Shown: positions 17,216-25,688, counted from the stretch's first letter. The stretch: 64,000 nucleotides of DNA from Hymenobacter metallilatus (GCF_003944705.1 NZ_RWIS01000002.1:248001-312000), one strand, 5' to 3'. A program made the numbers and translations. Notes: generated by a model not told the origin, from the letters alone.

Positions 17216-18700
17216 TTAGGGAAGAAACAAGGGCAGCTGCCCCCCGATGCGGGCCGGCACCACCGTATCGGGCAGGCGCAGCAGCACCTCCTGGCCCGGC
17301 CGCAGCGGCCCCACGAAGGGTTGGCCCTTGGGCGTGAGCAGGCGCACGGTACCCGCCGCCGGCCCGGTTTCCAGCGGGGCCAGGTGCAGCGCCCGGCGGT
17401 GCAGCAGCCGCACGGCCGCCAGCTGAAGGCCGTGTTGCTGACTAAGCAGCCGCTCGCACCGGCGGCGGTGGAGGCGGCGGAAGCGCCCGGCCAGGGCCCG
17501 GCCCCGCTGGCGGAGCCGCTGCTCCTGCTGGCGCAGGGCTTTGCGGGCCGCCCGGTGCAGCTGGTGGCGGCGGCGGGTGAGCTGCTGCTCCTGGTGGCGC
17601 AGCTGGGCGCGGGGCGCGGCCGCCGCCATTCTAATGCGCTGGTGCAGGGTGTTGCGGTGGTCCTGGAGCTGGGTTTGGGCGGCCAGGTGCGCGTGCCGGA
17701 GCAGGCGGCTGAGCTGGGCGGCTTCCTGCTGCACCCGGGCCTGGGCCAGCTCCCGGATGCGGCCCCCATAGCCCTCCAGCGCCGCTTCCAGCCGGGCCAG
17801 GCGCTCAATCAGGAAAGCGGCCACGGCCGTGGGGGTTTTCAGAGCCAGGTGGGCGGCAAGGTCCACCACGGCCTCGTCCCGCTCGTGGCCGATGCCAGTC
17901 AGCACGGGCAGCGGAAACGAGCCCACGGCGGCGGCCAGCCCATAGTCGTCGAAGGCCAGCAAATCGGTTTTGGAGCCCCCGCCCCGGATGAGCACCACGG
18001 CATCAAACTCCGGGCGGCGGGCCCGGATGGCGTCCAGGGCCGCCCGGATGCTGGCCGGAGAGTCGTCGCCCTGCATGGTGGCCGGAAACAGCGTCAGGGC
18101 GAAATCGTAGGGGGCTTCGCGCAGCTGCTGCACAAAATCCTGCCAGCCCGCCGCCGTGGGCGAGGATATAACGGCCACGCGCTGCACGCCCAGCGGCAGC
18201 GTCAGGCGCTTCTGCCGCTCCAGCAGGTCCTGGGCCTGGAGCTTGCGCAGGGTTTCAAGGCGTTGCTTGGCCAGGTCGCCCACGGTGTAGGTGGGGTCGA
18301 GGGCCAGCACGTCGAGACTGAGGCCAAACTGCTCGTGAAACTTCACCTGCACCCGCAGCATAATTTTCAGGCCGGTGCGCAGCGTCAGGCCGGTGTGCTC
18401 CTCGAAGGCCGCCGCCAGCTGCTGGTAGCGCTGGCTCCAGATGGTGGCCCGGGCCTGAGCTTTCAGCTGAGCCCCCCGGCCGGTAGTGTGCTGGTCGGTG
18501 AGGGTGAGGTAGCAGTGCGCGCCGTAGGAGCGGGGCAGGGTGAGGTCGGCAATTTCGGCCACCACCCAGTAGGAGTCGGCAAACCGCTCACTCAGCGTCT
18601 GGCGCACCCGGGCCAGCAGCTCGCTCAGGGGCATGGCGGCTGGGGGCAGGTGTTTGGCAGCGGTGAGGCCCGGCTCGGGGCGGCGGTTGTACAGGGGCAT
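17216..18700 (-). CDS. xseA: Exodeoxyribonuclease VII large subunit
   Basis: 494 residues from ATG 18700 (MPLYNRRPEP), which gives the normal family length; the reading frame extends 55 codons further but that part has no family resemblance and lies inside an inverted repeat. Domains: an N-terminal OB-fold (LSELLARVRQTLSERFADSYWVVAEI, about 24-120), the catalytic core with RVAVISSPTAAGWQDF, VLIRGGGSKTDLLAFDDYGLAAAV and TGIGHERDEAVVDLAAH (about 160-320), then a long Arg/Gln/His-rich coiled coil that binds XseB and a C-terminal beta segment. Catalyses single-strand DNA degradation. The coiled coil is unusually rich in His, Gln and Arg. Confidence 0.94.
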   Translation of the reverse strand: MPLYNRRPEPGLTAAKHLPPAAMPLSELLARVRQTLSERFADSYWVVAEIADLTLPRSYGAHCYLTLTDQHTTGRGAQLKAQARATIWSQRYQQLAAAFEEHTGLTLRTGLKIMLRVQVKFHEQFGLSLDVLALDPTYTVGDLAKQRLETLRKLQAQDLLERQKRLTLPLGVQRVAVISSPTAAGWQDFVQQLREAPYDFALTLFPATMQGDDSPASIRAALDAIRARRPEFDAVVLIRGGGSKTDLLAFDDYGLAAAVGSFPLPVLTGIGHERDEAVVDLAAHLALKTPTAVAAFLIERLARLEAALEGYGGRIRELAQARVQQEAAQLSRLLRHAHLAAQTQLQDHRNTLHQRIRMAAAAPRAQLRHQEQQLTRRRHQLHRAARKALRQQEQRLRQRGRALAGRFRRLHRRRCERLLSQQHGLQLAAVRLLHRRALHLAPLETGPAAGTVRLLTPKGQPFVGPLRPGQEVLLRLPDTVVPARIGGQLPLFLP

Positions 18701-18734
18701 TGCAGGCGTAAAGGTAAGGGTTGGGAGAGTGGCT

Positions 18735-18891
18735 GAGTAGCGGAGTAGCGGAGTAATCGTTATGGTCGGCGCGGGCGCGGAGGACGTACCCACGTTGACG
18801 CAGGTCGTTGCCCGGTTAGTTGCCCGCCTGGCACAAAGTCGTCCGCACCGCACCGCGCCGACCAAACGATTACTCCGCTACTCCGCTACTC
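18735..18891. repeat. Inverted repeat in the xseA / metallopeptidase divergent space
   Basis: Arms 18735-18774 and 18853-18891 are inverted copies (AGTAGCGGAGTAATCGTT and GGTCGGCGCGG) with one base of slippage; the unit AGTAGCGG is directly repeated inside the arms, and the left side has one extra unit. The 78 bases between are not repetitive. The 318-base gap 18701-19018 holds this repeat plus the start region of the metallopeptidase gene; I see no further gene in it. Confidence 0.75.
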
Positions 18892-18964
18892 TCCCCCCAA
18901 TGCAACGGCTAACGGCAGGTGCTCGTCTTTGCGTTCCGCAAAAGCAGCGGCCCGGATTTTCTTT

Positions 18965-18972
18965 TACCTTGC
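18965..18972 (+). promoter_or_regulatory. Candidate -7 box (TACCTTGC) before the M13 peptidase
   Basis: A partial match to TAnnTTTG, 46 bases upstream of the ATG at 19019 and just outside the right arm of the inverted repeat. Confidence 0.25.
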
Positions 18973-19018
18973 CCTTCCATTGCATTTCCCACTCTCTAGC
19001 TTCCTGCCAGTACTTCTC

Positions 19019-21133
19019 ATGAAAAAAACCACGAACCTGAAACTGGCGGCGCTGGCTGCTGCTGGCCTCTCGCTGGCCGGGTGCGCTTCCAGCAAAACGG
19101 CCGCACCCACGGCGGCCGCCGCTCCGGCCGCTGCCCCAACTACTCCTGCCCCGGCCCCCGACCCCGCCGGGACCGGCCTCAACGTGGCCAACATCGATAA
19201 ATCGGTAAACCCCTGCGACGACTTCTTTCAGTACGCTTCCGGCAACTGGCTGAAAAACAATCCTATTCCGGCCGCTGAGGTGCGCTGGGGCGCGTTCAAC
19301 GAGCTGGCCGACAAGAACAACGCCGTAATGCGGCAGATTCTGGACGAGGCCGCCGCCAACACCACGGCCGCCAAAGGCACCAACGCCCAGAAAGTAGGCG
19401 ACTACTACGCCTCGGCCATGGATTCGATGGCCATTGAAAAGGCCGGCCTAAAGTATTTGCAGCCCGAGCTGGCCCGCATCAACGCAGTAAAAGACCTGAA
19501 GGGCCTGCAGAGCGAAATCGTGCACGCCCAGAAAATCTCCACCGGCGCCTTCTACAATGGCTATGTGGGCCAGGATGATAAGAAGAGCGACGAGTACGCC
19601 GTGAACCTGTACCAGGGTGGCCTGAGCCTGCCCGACCGGGACTACTACCTCAAGGACGATGCCCGCTCCAAGGGCATCCGGGCGGCCTACACCACCTACC
19701 TCACCAACACCTTCAAGATGTTGGGCGACAACGAGGCCACGGCCGCCAAAAATGCCGCCACGGTGCTGCGCATGGAGACGCGCCTGGCCAAAGCCAGCAA
19801 GAGCCGCGTGGACCTGCGCGACCCCAACGCCAACTACAACAAGATGACGGTGGCCGAGGCCGCCAAGCAGTTTCCCAACCTGAACCTGCCCGGCACGCTG
19901 GCCCAAATGAAGCTGGGGGCCGCCAAAACCGTTATTGTGGGTCAGCCCGCTTTCTTCAAGGAAGTGAGCACCATGCTGAAGCAGGAGCCCCTCGGCGACC
20001 TGAAAACCTACATGCGCTGGCACCTGGTCACGTCTCTGACGGCGGCGCTGCCCAAGGCCTACGGCGACGAGTCGTTCCGGTTTGCGCAGGTACTTACGGG
20101 GGCCAAAAAGCAGCAGCCCCGCTGGAAACGCATGTTGCGCTCCACCGACGGCGCACTAGGCGAAGCTTTCGGGCAGGTGTACGTGGAAAAGGCCTTCACG
20201 CCGGCTACCAAGCAGAAAGCCATGGAAATGGTGAACAACATTAAGGAAGCCATGGGGGAGCATATCCAGAAGCTGGACTGGATGAGCGACGTGACCAAAG
20301 CCGAGGCCCAGAAAAAACTGGCCGCCTTCACCGTAAAAATCGGCTACCCCGACAAATGGAAGGACTACTCGGCCCTGACGATTTCGCGGGAGTCGTACCT
20401 GAAAAACGTGCTGGCCGCCCGGGAGTGGGCCAGCAACGACAACGCCAGCAAGTTCGGTAAGCCCATCGACCGGCAGGAGTGGGGCATGACACCGCCCACG
20501 GTGAATGCCTACTACAACCCCTCGATGAACGAAATTGTGTTTCCGGCCGGCATCATGCAGCCCCCGTTCTTCGACCCCAACGCCGACGACGCGGTGAACT
20601 ACGGCGGGATGGGCGCCGTTATCGGCCACGAAATCACCCACGGCTTCGACGACCAAGGCCGGCAGTACGACGCCCAGGGCAACCTGCGCGACTGGTGGAC
20701 CAAGGAAGATGCCGAGAAGTTTACGCAGCGCGCCGACATGGTGGGCAAGCAGTACTCGGCCTTCTCGCCCCTCGATTCGGTGTACGTGAACGGCAAGCTG
20801 ACTATGGGCGAAAACCTGGCCGACTTCGGCGGCCTGGCCCTGGCCTACTCGGCCCTGGAAAAGCAGCTGGCCAAGCAGTACGCCTCCGGTGCCCGCCCCA
20901 AGTACGATGGCTTCACGCCGGAGCAGCGCTTCTTCCTGGCCTGGGCGCAGGTGTGGCGCACCAACGCCCGCCCCGAGTACCTGCGCCAGCAGGTAATGAC
21001 GGACCCCCACTCGCCGGCCCAGTACCGCACGGTGGGCCCGCTCATGAACATGCCCGAGTTCTTCGAGGCCTTCGGCTGCAAGGACGACGCCAAGATGGTG
21101 CGCGCCCAGAGCGAGCGGGCCCGGGTGTGGTAG
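19019..21133 (+). CDS. M13-family zinc metallopeptidase, lipoprotein
   Basis: 704 residues from ATG 19019, chosen because it starts the lipoprotein signal (LSLAGC, Cys about 22). An Ala/Pro-rich linker (to about 55) is followed by the M13 N-terminal domain (NPCDDFFQYASGNWL, about 67) and the catalytic C-terminal domain: NAYYNPSMNEIVFPAGIMQ, zinc ligands in VIGHEITHGFDD (about 535) and the third ligand in GENLADFGGLALAY (about 600). It cleaves peptides outside the inner membrane, like neprilysin/PepO. The lipobox residue pattern suggests outer-membrane attachment, side unknown. Monocistronic, with a strong terminator after it. Confidence 0.95.
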   Translation: MKKTTNLKLAALAAAGLSLAGCASSKTAAPTAAAAPAAAPTTPAPAPDPAGTGLNVANIDKSVNPCDDFFQYASGNWLKNNPIPAAEVRWGAFNELADKNNAVMRQILDEAAANTTAAKGTNAQKVGDYYASAMDSMAIEKAGLKYLQPELARINAVKDLKGLQSEIVHAQKISTGAFYNGYVGQDDKKSDEYAVNLYQGGLSLPDRDYYLKDDARSKGIRAAYTTYLTNTFKMLGDNEATAAKNAATVLRMETRLAKASKSRVDLRDPNANYNKMTVAEAAKQFPNLNLPGTLAQMKLGAAKTVIVGQPAFFKEVSTMLKQEPLGDLKTYMRWHLVTSLTAALPKAYGDESFRFAQVLTGAKKQQPRWKRMLRSTDGALGEAFGQVYVEKAFTPATKQKAMEMVNNIKEAMGEHIQKLDWMSDVTKAEAQKKLAAFTVKIGYPDKWKDYSALTISRESYLKNVLAAREWASNDNASKFGKPIDRQEWGMTPPTVNAYYNPSMNEIVFPAGIMQPPFFDPNADDAVNYGGMGAVIGHEITHGFDDQGRQYDAQGNLRDWWTKEDAEKFTQRADMVGKQYSAFSPLDSVYVNGKLTMGENLADFGGLALAYSALEKQLAKQYASGARPKYDGFTPEQRFFLAWAQVWRTNARPEYLRQQVMTDPHSPAQYRTVGPLMNMPEFFEAFGCKDDAKMVRAQSERARVW

Positions 21134-21150
21134 GTGGGTTTTAGCTGTTG

Positions 21151-21180
21151 GCTATTAGCTGATGGCTAGGAACTAATAGC
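21151..21180. repeat. Short inverted repeat GCTATTAG/CTAATAGC
   Basis: Perfect 8-bp arms at 21151-21158 and 21173-21180 within a stretch of TAGCTGTTGGCTATTAGCT-like units. The same units occur at 58692-58728 and, inverted, at 58786-58826. Confidence 0.5.
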
Positions 21181-21185
21181 TTTAC

Positions 21186-21224
21186 ACAAAAGCCGGCCCG
21201 TGCTTAGCGCGGGCCGGCTTTTGT
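21186..21224. terminator. Intrinsic terminator after the M13 peptidase
   Basis: Perfect 15-bp stem (ACAAAAGCCGGCCCG, 21186-21200, against 21210-21224) with a 9-base loop and flanking A/T runs, 52 bases after the stop codon. Confidence 0.88.
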
Positions 21225-21261
21225 GCGCTGTTGCGTTACGGCTTCCTTCCTATCTTGCGCC

Positions 21262-21624
21262 ATGCCTTTCTCTGCTCGCTTACTCGGTAATCTCCTGCTT
21301 GTAGCACTGCTAACGGCCTGCCGCCCCAATGTGCAGGAGCTGGTGCAGCAACCCCAGGTAGGCGACGTGTACGTGGTGCAGTTTCAGCCCGCCGGCCGCC
21401 CCGAACCTCGTTTCTTCCTGTATCAGGTAAAGAACGTGCGGCCCGACGCGGTAGACCTGGTAGCCGCCCGGCAGGAGTCGGCGGAGGCTGAGGTGGACAC
21501 CAGCCAGCCCGGTTTCTTCTCCGATAAAGTCCTCACCTACACCCGCGCCGAAGCCCTGGAGCTGCTACAGGAGCAACCCAACGACTCCCAGCATACCAAG
21601 CTGGTAGAAGTGAAACGCCAGTAA
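21262..21624 (+). CDS. Small lipoprotein of unknown function
   Basis: 120 residues from ATG 21262. N-terminal lipoprotein signal (LLVALLTAC, Cys about 19), then a compact domain of about 100 residues with beta strands (GDVYVVQF, FFLYQVKNV, AVDLVAARQ) and a C-terminal helix (RAEALELLQEQ). No recognised family. The upstream distance from the terminator of the M13 gene is only 37 bases, so its promoter must overlap that hairpin or transcription reads through. The gene is followed immediately by a palindromic repeat element. Confidence 0.65.
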   Translation: MPFSARLLGNLLLVALLTACRPNVQELVQQPQVGDVYVVQFQPAGRPEPRFFLYQVKNVRPDAVDLVAARQESAEAEVDTSQPGFFSDKVLTYTRAEALELLQEQPNDSQHTKLVEVKRQ

Positions 21625-21627
21625 CCA

Positions 21628-21744
21628 GTAGCGCGCAGCTCCGCTTCGCGCACGAGCCGTAGGCGAGTATCCCGGCACTGCGCCGTATGGTCCCAGCGCG
21701 TAGGAACTCGCTCCGCTCGTGCGCGAAGCGGAACTGCGCGCTAC
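21628..21744. repeat. Palindromic repeat element, copy 1
   Basis: A 117-bp element bounded by GTAGCGCGC and GCGCGCTAC. The outer arms of about 30 bases (including CCGCTTCGCGCACGAGC) are inverted repeats of each other and the centre is variable. It begins 3 bases after the stop of the small lipoprotein. Two further copies lie at 49113-49219 and 49571-49677, with a half copy at 49705-49730. Non-coding, probably a mobile palindromic (REP/MITE-like) element. Confidence 0.85.
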
Positions 21745-21760
21745 TGCGGCGACGTAACGG

Positions 21761-22504
21761 TTATTTCAGCACGCTTACCTTGATGTCCACGTCCTGCACG
21801 GGCCAATTGTCGGTACCCACGGGCTCGTCGGCAATTTTGTCGATGACGTCCAGGCCCTCCACCACTTCCCCGAACACCGTGTACTGTCCGTCGAGGCTGG
21901 GGGTGCCGCCCTGGGTGGCGTAGGTGCGGAGCTGGGCGGGCGTCAGCTCCCGGTTGGTGCTCGATTGGGCCTCGTAGGGCGTGAGCTTTTTGCCCTGCAC
22001 AAGGTAAAAATCATGGCTGGACGACAGGCGGCCGGGGTTCTGCTCGTCGTCGTAGCGGGCCATGGCCAGGGCGCCGCGCTTGTGGAAATGCCCGGCCCGG
22101 ATTTCGGGCGGCAGGCGGTACTTGTTCAGGCGCATCGTCAGGTGGTCGGAGGTGCCGCCTTGAATGGCAAAGCCCTTCACCACCCGGTTGAACACGGTCT
22201 GGTTGAAGTAGCCCTTGCGCGCCAGCAGCAGGAAGTTGGCCGTGTGCAGGGGCGTGTCGTCGTAGAGCCGGATGCGCATATTGCCGTGGCGGGTGTGCAG
22301 CAGCACCTCGTGGCCCGGGTACTGGCGGCCGTAGGCAGTCAGCAGGGCCACGGCCGTGGTATCGGTCAGGGCCTTGAGGTCGGGACCGGGAACAGGTGGG
22401 GCGGCCGGCGGCAGCGGCGCCGGCGCGGCCGTTTCGGGGGGGCGCTGCCCACAGGCCAGCAGCAGACACAGGAACGGCAGACCCTGCCACCTCAGATTCA
22501 GCAT
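21761..22504 (-). CDS. Cyclophilin-type peptidyl-prolyl isomerase, lipoprotein
   Basis: 247 residues from ATG 22504, which opens a lipoprotein signal (LPFLCLLLACGQ); the long upstream frame is GC-driven noise. A Pro/Ala linker leads to the cyclophilin domain (about 80-247): GNMRIRLYDDTPLHTANFL, FNRVVKGFAIQGG (catalytic Arg/Phe region), RGALAMARYDD, GQYTVFGEVVEGLDVIDKI. It accelerates cis-trans isomerisation of Pro bonds during folding of envelope proteins. Cyclophilins with a short insertion after the first strands, like this one, are common in Bacteroidota. Confidence 0.93.
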   Translation of the reverse strand: MLNLRWQGLPFLCLLLACGQRPPETAAPAPLPPAAPPVPGPDLKALTDTTAVALLTAYGRQYPGHEVLLHTRHGNMRIRLYDDTPLHTANFLLLARKGYFNQTVFNRVVKGFAIQGGTSDHLTMRLNKYRLPPEIRAGHFHKRGALAMARYDDEQNPGRLSSSHDFYLVQGKKLTPYEAQSSTNRELTPAQLRTYATQGGTPSLDGQYTVFGEVVEGLDVIDKIADEPVGTDNWPVQDVDIKVSVLK

Positions 22505-22699
22505 ACGTACGGCAACAACTAACAAGGACAAGCCACCCGAGAAACGGCGCGGCACCGCCGAAAGATACGGCCGTTCGGTAATTGGCCTGTCGGCGCTGCC
22601 GCCTCTGTCCGGCCGGAGCCCACCCCGCGGTGCGCGCAGCTTATCGGATGAGGACCCGCACTGGTCGATGAACGGACCGCAACATTTAGCCGCATCAAA

Positions 22700-22924
22700 T
22701 TGGCCGCGGCGGTCTGCACTGTTTCGAGGTGCGCTACCCAACCGCCGGCCACGCAGGCATCGTACACCCTCCGCAACAGCCTGGGGCAAACCATCAGCCG
22801 CAGCTCCTTCCGGGGCGACGCGGCGCAGGTTTCCACGGCCGGGCTGACCGCTGGAATGTACACGCTCAGCCTGGAGGCCGATGGCAGTGAGTCGGTAACC
22901 CACCGCTTTCTGGTGGAGAAATAA
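22700..22924 (+). pseudogene. Orphan T9SS sorting-domain remnant
   Basis: The frame encodes a C-terminal domain of the Bacteroidota T9SS type A kind: YTLRNSLGQTISRSSF, a short spacer, STAGLTAGMYTLSLEADG and THRFLVEK before the stop. About 55 residues of the sorting domain are intact, but there is no signal peptide or passenger upstream, and the space before it is the promoter region of the divergent cyclophilin gene. It therefore looks like the surviving 3' end of a lost secreted-protein gene. A terminator follows, as it would after a real gene end. Confidence 0.7.
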
Positions 22925-22952
22925 GCCCCCAAGTCAGCACGCTCACCAAACG

Positions 22953-22987
22953 AGAAGCGCGGCCCCGCTATGCAGGGCCGCGCTTCT
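22953..22987. terminator. Bidirectional intrinsic terminator
   Basis: Perfect 13-bp stem (AGAAGCGCGGCCC, 22953-22965, against 22975-22987), 9-base loop. It lies between the sorting-domain remnant and the convergent S1/P1-like gene, whose stop is at 23026. Confidence 0.85.
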
Positions 22988-23025
22988 GGCTGACAATCTT
23001 TTTCGGTGTGGGTACCGGGCCGTAG

Positions 23026-24282
23026 CTACCAGCCCGAGCCGGATGGCGTGTCCCAGCCGTCGGAGGCGGGCTTCTTCTTGGTTTTGGCGGGTTTATCGGC
23101 CTTCACTTTCTCTTTTTGCGCCGGTCCGTCGGCGGGCTTGGTCTTGGTTTTGACTTTGGTGGTGCCGGCCGGGGCTACCGGCGCGCCGGGCACCGGGCCG
23201 GTGGTAACGGGCGTAGGCTCCGCCTTGCTGGCTTCGGCATCGGTGGGCAGCGGGGCCATATCCTTGGCCGCGTTGATGAGGTCGGGGCGAACTTCGGCCT
23301 GCATCTTCTGCATGGACAGCAGCAGGCCCTGCTCCACCAGCAGGTTGTCTTTCCAGGCGTCCAGCTCAGCGTCCAGCTTGTCTTTTTCCTCCTTGTTGGG
23401 GACCTTTTTCATCAGGGCATCCAGGTCGGGAGAGCCGGCATCCTTCCAGGCCGTCATCCACATGGAAGCCACCAGCGTAGGAGCCAGCTTGATGCGGAAG
23501 GCCACCTGCCCGCCCACTTTTTCGTGGTAGGAGTCGGCAAAAGCATCGGAATAGGAGCGGCGGGTTTTGCCGTACTTGTGGCTGAATACGTACTTGGTTT
23601 CGGGCGTGTACTTGCGGGTGACTTCCTCCTCCTTGTCAAAGGTGTCGCCCAGGAAGCCATACGATTCCTGAATTACCTGCCAGATATCCTTGAGTGGGTC
23701 CTTCTCGTAGCGGCCCGGCTCGTTATCGAGCTTGTACTTGGCAATGTTACGCTCCGGCAGCTTGCTCTCCCAGAGCGAGTGAATGCCTTCCTGTTTGGTG
23801 AGCTGGCCGTCGTAGTTCTCGGTGGTGTGCAGAGGCACGTACGCATCGGCCACGTAATGGCCCAGGTCGGCCGATAGAGCCAGAATGGCAACTGTGTCGC
23901 GCTGCTTGAAGGCTTCGGTGAGTTTTTCCTTGGTTTCCATTACAGCCCAGGGCAGGGTGCCGTACTTGCGCAGGGTATCGGCTGTGTACTTGGCCACGGC
24001 TTTCTCCCACACCTTCGGCATGAGCCCGAACGGGTCGTCGCCGTAGTGGTCGATGTCGATGAAGTGCCGACCGGCTTCTAGTGGGTCCTGGTCGCGGCGC
24101 TCATCCGCGGCAGTGCTCATCCGGATGAGCTTGGCCATGTTGCGGTAGTAAAAGCCGCGCATGGAGGAAGGCAGCGAATACACGGCTAGCTGCGTGATGG
24201 TCCGGTGGCCGAAAAAGCCCCAGCCCGGCGACAACACCGGGCATAACAGCACGATAAAAAGGGTGAGTAGTAGTTTTTTCAT
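23026..24282 (-). CDS. Secreted S1/P1 nuclease / zinc phospholipase C-like hydrolase
   Basis: 418 residues from ATG 24282. Signal peptide (MKKLLLTLFIVLLCPVLSPG) followed directly by WGFFGHRTITQLAVY: the mature N-terminal Trp and the following His are zinc ligands in this fold. More ligands are visible in HFIDIDHYG (about 85), LSADLGHYVADAYVPLHTTENYDGQ (about 150-170) and GIHSLWE. This is the trinuclear-zinc helical fold of S1/P1 nucleases and bacterial zinc phospholipase C. The last 75 residues (from about 345) are a Pro/Lys/Thr-rich tail not belonging to the catalytic fold, perhaps for surface binding. It is more canonical than the related protein at 215-1480. Confidence 0.85.
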   Translation of the reverse strand: MKKLLLTLFIVLLCPVLSPGWGFFGHRTITQLAVYSLPSSMRGFYYRNMAKLIRMSTAADERRDQDPLEAGRHFIDIDHYGDDPFGLMPKVWEKAVAKYTADTLRKYGTLPWAVMETKEKLTEAFKQRDTVAILALSADLGHYVADAYVPLHTTENYDGQLTKQEGIHSLWESKLPERNIAKYKLDNEPGRYEKDPLKDIWQVIQESYGFLGDTFDKEEEVTRKYTPETKYVFSHKYGKTRRSYSDAFADSYHEKVGGQVAFRIKLAPTLVASMWMTAWKDAGSPDLDALMKKVPNKEEKDKLDAELDAWKDNLLVEQGLLLSMQKMQAEVRPDLINAAKDMAPLPTDAEASKAEPTPVTTGPVPGAPVAPAGTTKVKTKTKPADGPAQKEKVKADKPAKTKKKPASDGWDTPSGSGW

Positions 24283-24495
24283 GACACAAGCCTGACGGTA
24301 GGAAGGCGAAAAGCGAAGGTACAAACCGGCCGCTTGACGTGCTGATTTTTTGCTGGTTAGATACCCTAAGCTGCGGGCTAGAACTAGAAACCGGTTCTAA
24401 AAAATGGTCCGCAACGCGCGGAAATCCGCCATTCGGCCGGGGGCTGCGGAACTTCGTATCATTAAGCCCCCGATTTTCCACCTGTTCCTCGCCGC

Positions 24496-25539
24496 GTGAC
24501 CCTTGTTTCCAAGAAGAAGATATTCTACCGCATCCAGCCGCGCCTGCGCGACTACCTGCACCACTACGACCGGGAAACCCACCTGCCCGTCAGCTACCTC
24601 GACCTGACCCGCTTCACCGGCTCATTTCCGTTGCTCAACCGCCAGGGCCGCGACACGCTCTGGGAAACGGTGTACTATGAGCCCCAGGCCCTGCGGGAGC
24701 TGAGCGAGGGGCTGGCCCAGGTGTACGCCCTGCTCAAAACGGCCGGCGACTTATCCTTTACCGACCACCTGGTAGCCGACCGCATCGACTACTGCCGCTT
24801 TGGCAACAGCCAGCCATTTCGGGTACGCATCGTCAACCAGCTCAACGACAACTACGACTACTTCTACGTGAAGCGGGCCGATGCCTCGCGGGTGTACGGG
24901 CTGGAGCTGGAGCATCTGCTGAGCCCCAACAGTATGAACTACCTGGTGCACGGCGACACGCTGATTGAGGAGCACATTGCCGGTATTCCCGGCGACGACT
25001 TCATCCGGGCACATTTACAGCGGCCTCATCTCAACCAGGTGCGCATTGCCAAGGAGTTTGTGAAGTTCAACGAGCGGTGCTTTGCCCGCCTGCTCGGCGA
25101 CATGCGGGCCTATAACTACGTCATCGACGTGACGCCCGATTTCGAGGACGAGCAGTACCGCGTGCGGGCCATCGACTTCGACCAGCAGTGCTACGAGGGC
25201 AAGAAGAATATGTACCTGCCGCAGTTTTTCAAGGACAACCGGGCCGTGGTACAGCTCTGCGGGCAGCTGCTCACGCCCGAGAGCATTCGGCAATACCAAA
25301 CCGAGGAGCGCACCCTCATGGCCCGCCGGGCCCGCTCGGAGCGCCACCGCCTCAAGGATCTGATGGACTGCCTGCGCCACGACGAAGTTTCTCCGCCCGA
25401 GAAAGTGCACCAACTCAAGCAGCAGCTCAACCAGCACCACCACACCGAGCAGTTCAGCCGCTGCCGCAGCATGGGCGACGTGGTGCGCCTCAACCTCAAA
25501 CTCATGCTCCTGGCCCCGAACAAGGCGCTGGAAGGGTAG
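24496..25539 (+). CDS. Conserved unknown with protein-kinase-like fold signature
   Basis: 347 residues, starting at GTG 24496 (VTLVSKKKIFYRIQPRL). I do not know a named family, but the order of motifs matches protein-kinase-like/aminoglycoside-phosphotransferase folds: YFYVKRADA (Lys126 as the ATP-binding Lys), Glu137/139 in a following helix, LIEEHIAGIPGDDF (158-169, hinge-like), LLGDMRAYNYVID (200-211, with Asp202 and Asn207 at catalytic-loop spacing) and RAIDFDQ (226-230, DFG-equivalent). The first 100 residues are conserved-looking but unplaced. Substrate unknown. Monocistronic. Confidence 0.6.
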   Translation: MTLVSKKKIFYRIQPRLRDYLHHYDRETHLPVSYLDLTRFTGSFPLLNRQGRDTLWETVYYEPQALRELSEGLAQVYALLKTAGDLSFTDHLVADRIDYCRFGNSQPFRVRIVNQLNDNYDYFYVKRADASRVYGLELEHLLSPNSMNYLVHGDTLIEEHIAGIPGDDFIRAHLQRPHLNQVRIAKEFVKFNERCFARLLGDMRAYNYVIDVTPDFEDEQYRVRAIDFDQQCYEGKKNMYLPQFFKDNRAVVQLCGQLLTPESIRQYQTEERTLMARRARSERHRLKDLMDCLRHDEVSPPEKVHQLKQQLNQHHHTEQFSRCRSMGDVVRLNLKLMLLAPNKALEG

Positions 25540-25633
25540 GCTTAGGTCTGTCAGAGGTAGAGATGCTTCGACTCCGGCTCCGCCTGCGCTCAGCATGACG
25601 TTCTTTTTAGCCTGACGAAAAACCTTATCAACG

Positions 25634-25666
25634 CAACAGGCCGCCCGAACATCGGGCGGCCTGTTG
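25634..25666. terminator. Bidirectional intrinsic terminator
   Basis: Perfect 15-bp stem (CAACAGGCCGCCCGA, 25634-25648, against 25652-25666) with a 3-base loop, between the kinase-like gene and the convergent giant adhesin gene. Confidence 0.88.
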
Positions 25667-25688
25667 TATGAAAAGCTAAATCAGCGGC

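Noticed and set aside
18701..18865. N-terminal 55-codon extension of xseA
   Set aside because: Lies inside the inverted repeat and has no family similarity; ATG 18700 gives the usual length.
21251..21258. TATCTTGC as a promoter for the small lipoprotein
   Set aside because: Only 3 bases before the ATG at 21262, which leaves no room for a transcription start before the start codon.
24385..24400. Palindrome-like AGAAACCGGTTCT upstream of the kinase-like gene
   Set aside because: Short, imperfect, and one of many such words; not enough to call an operator.
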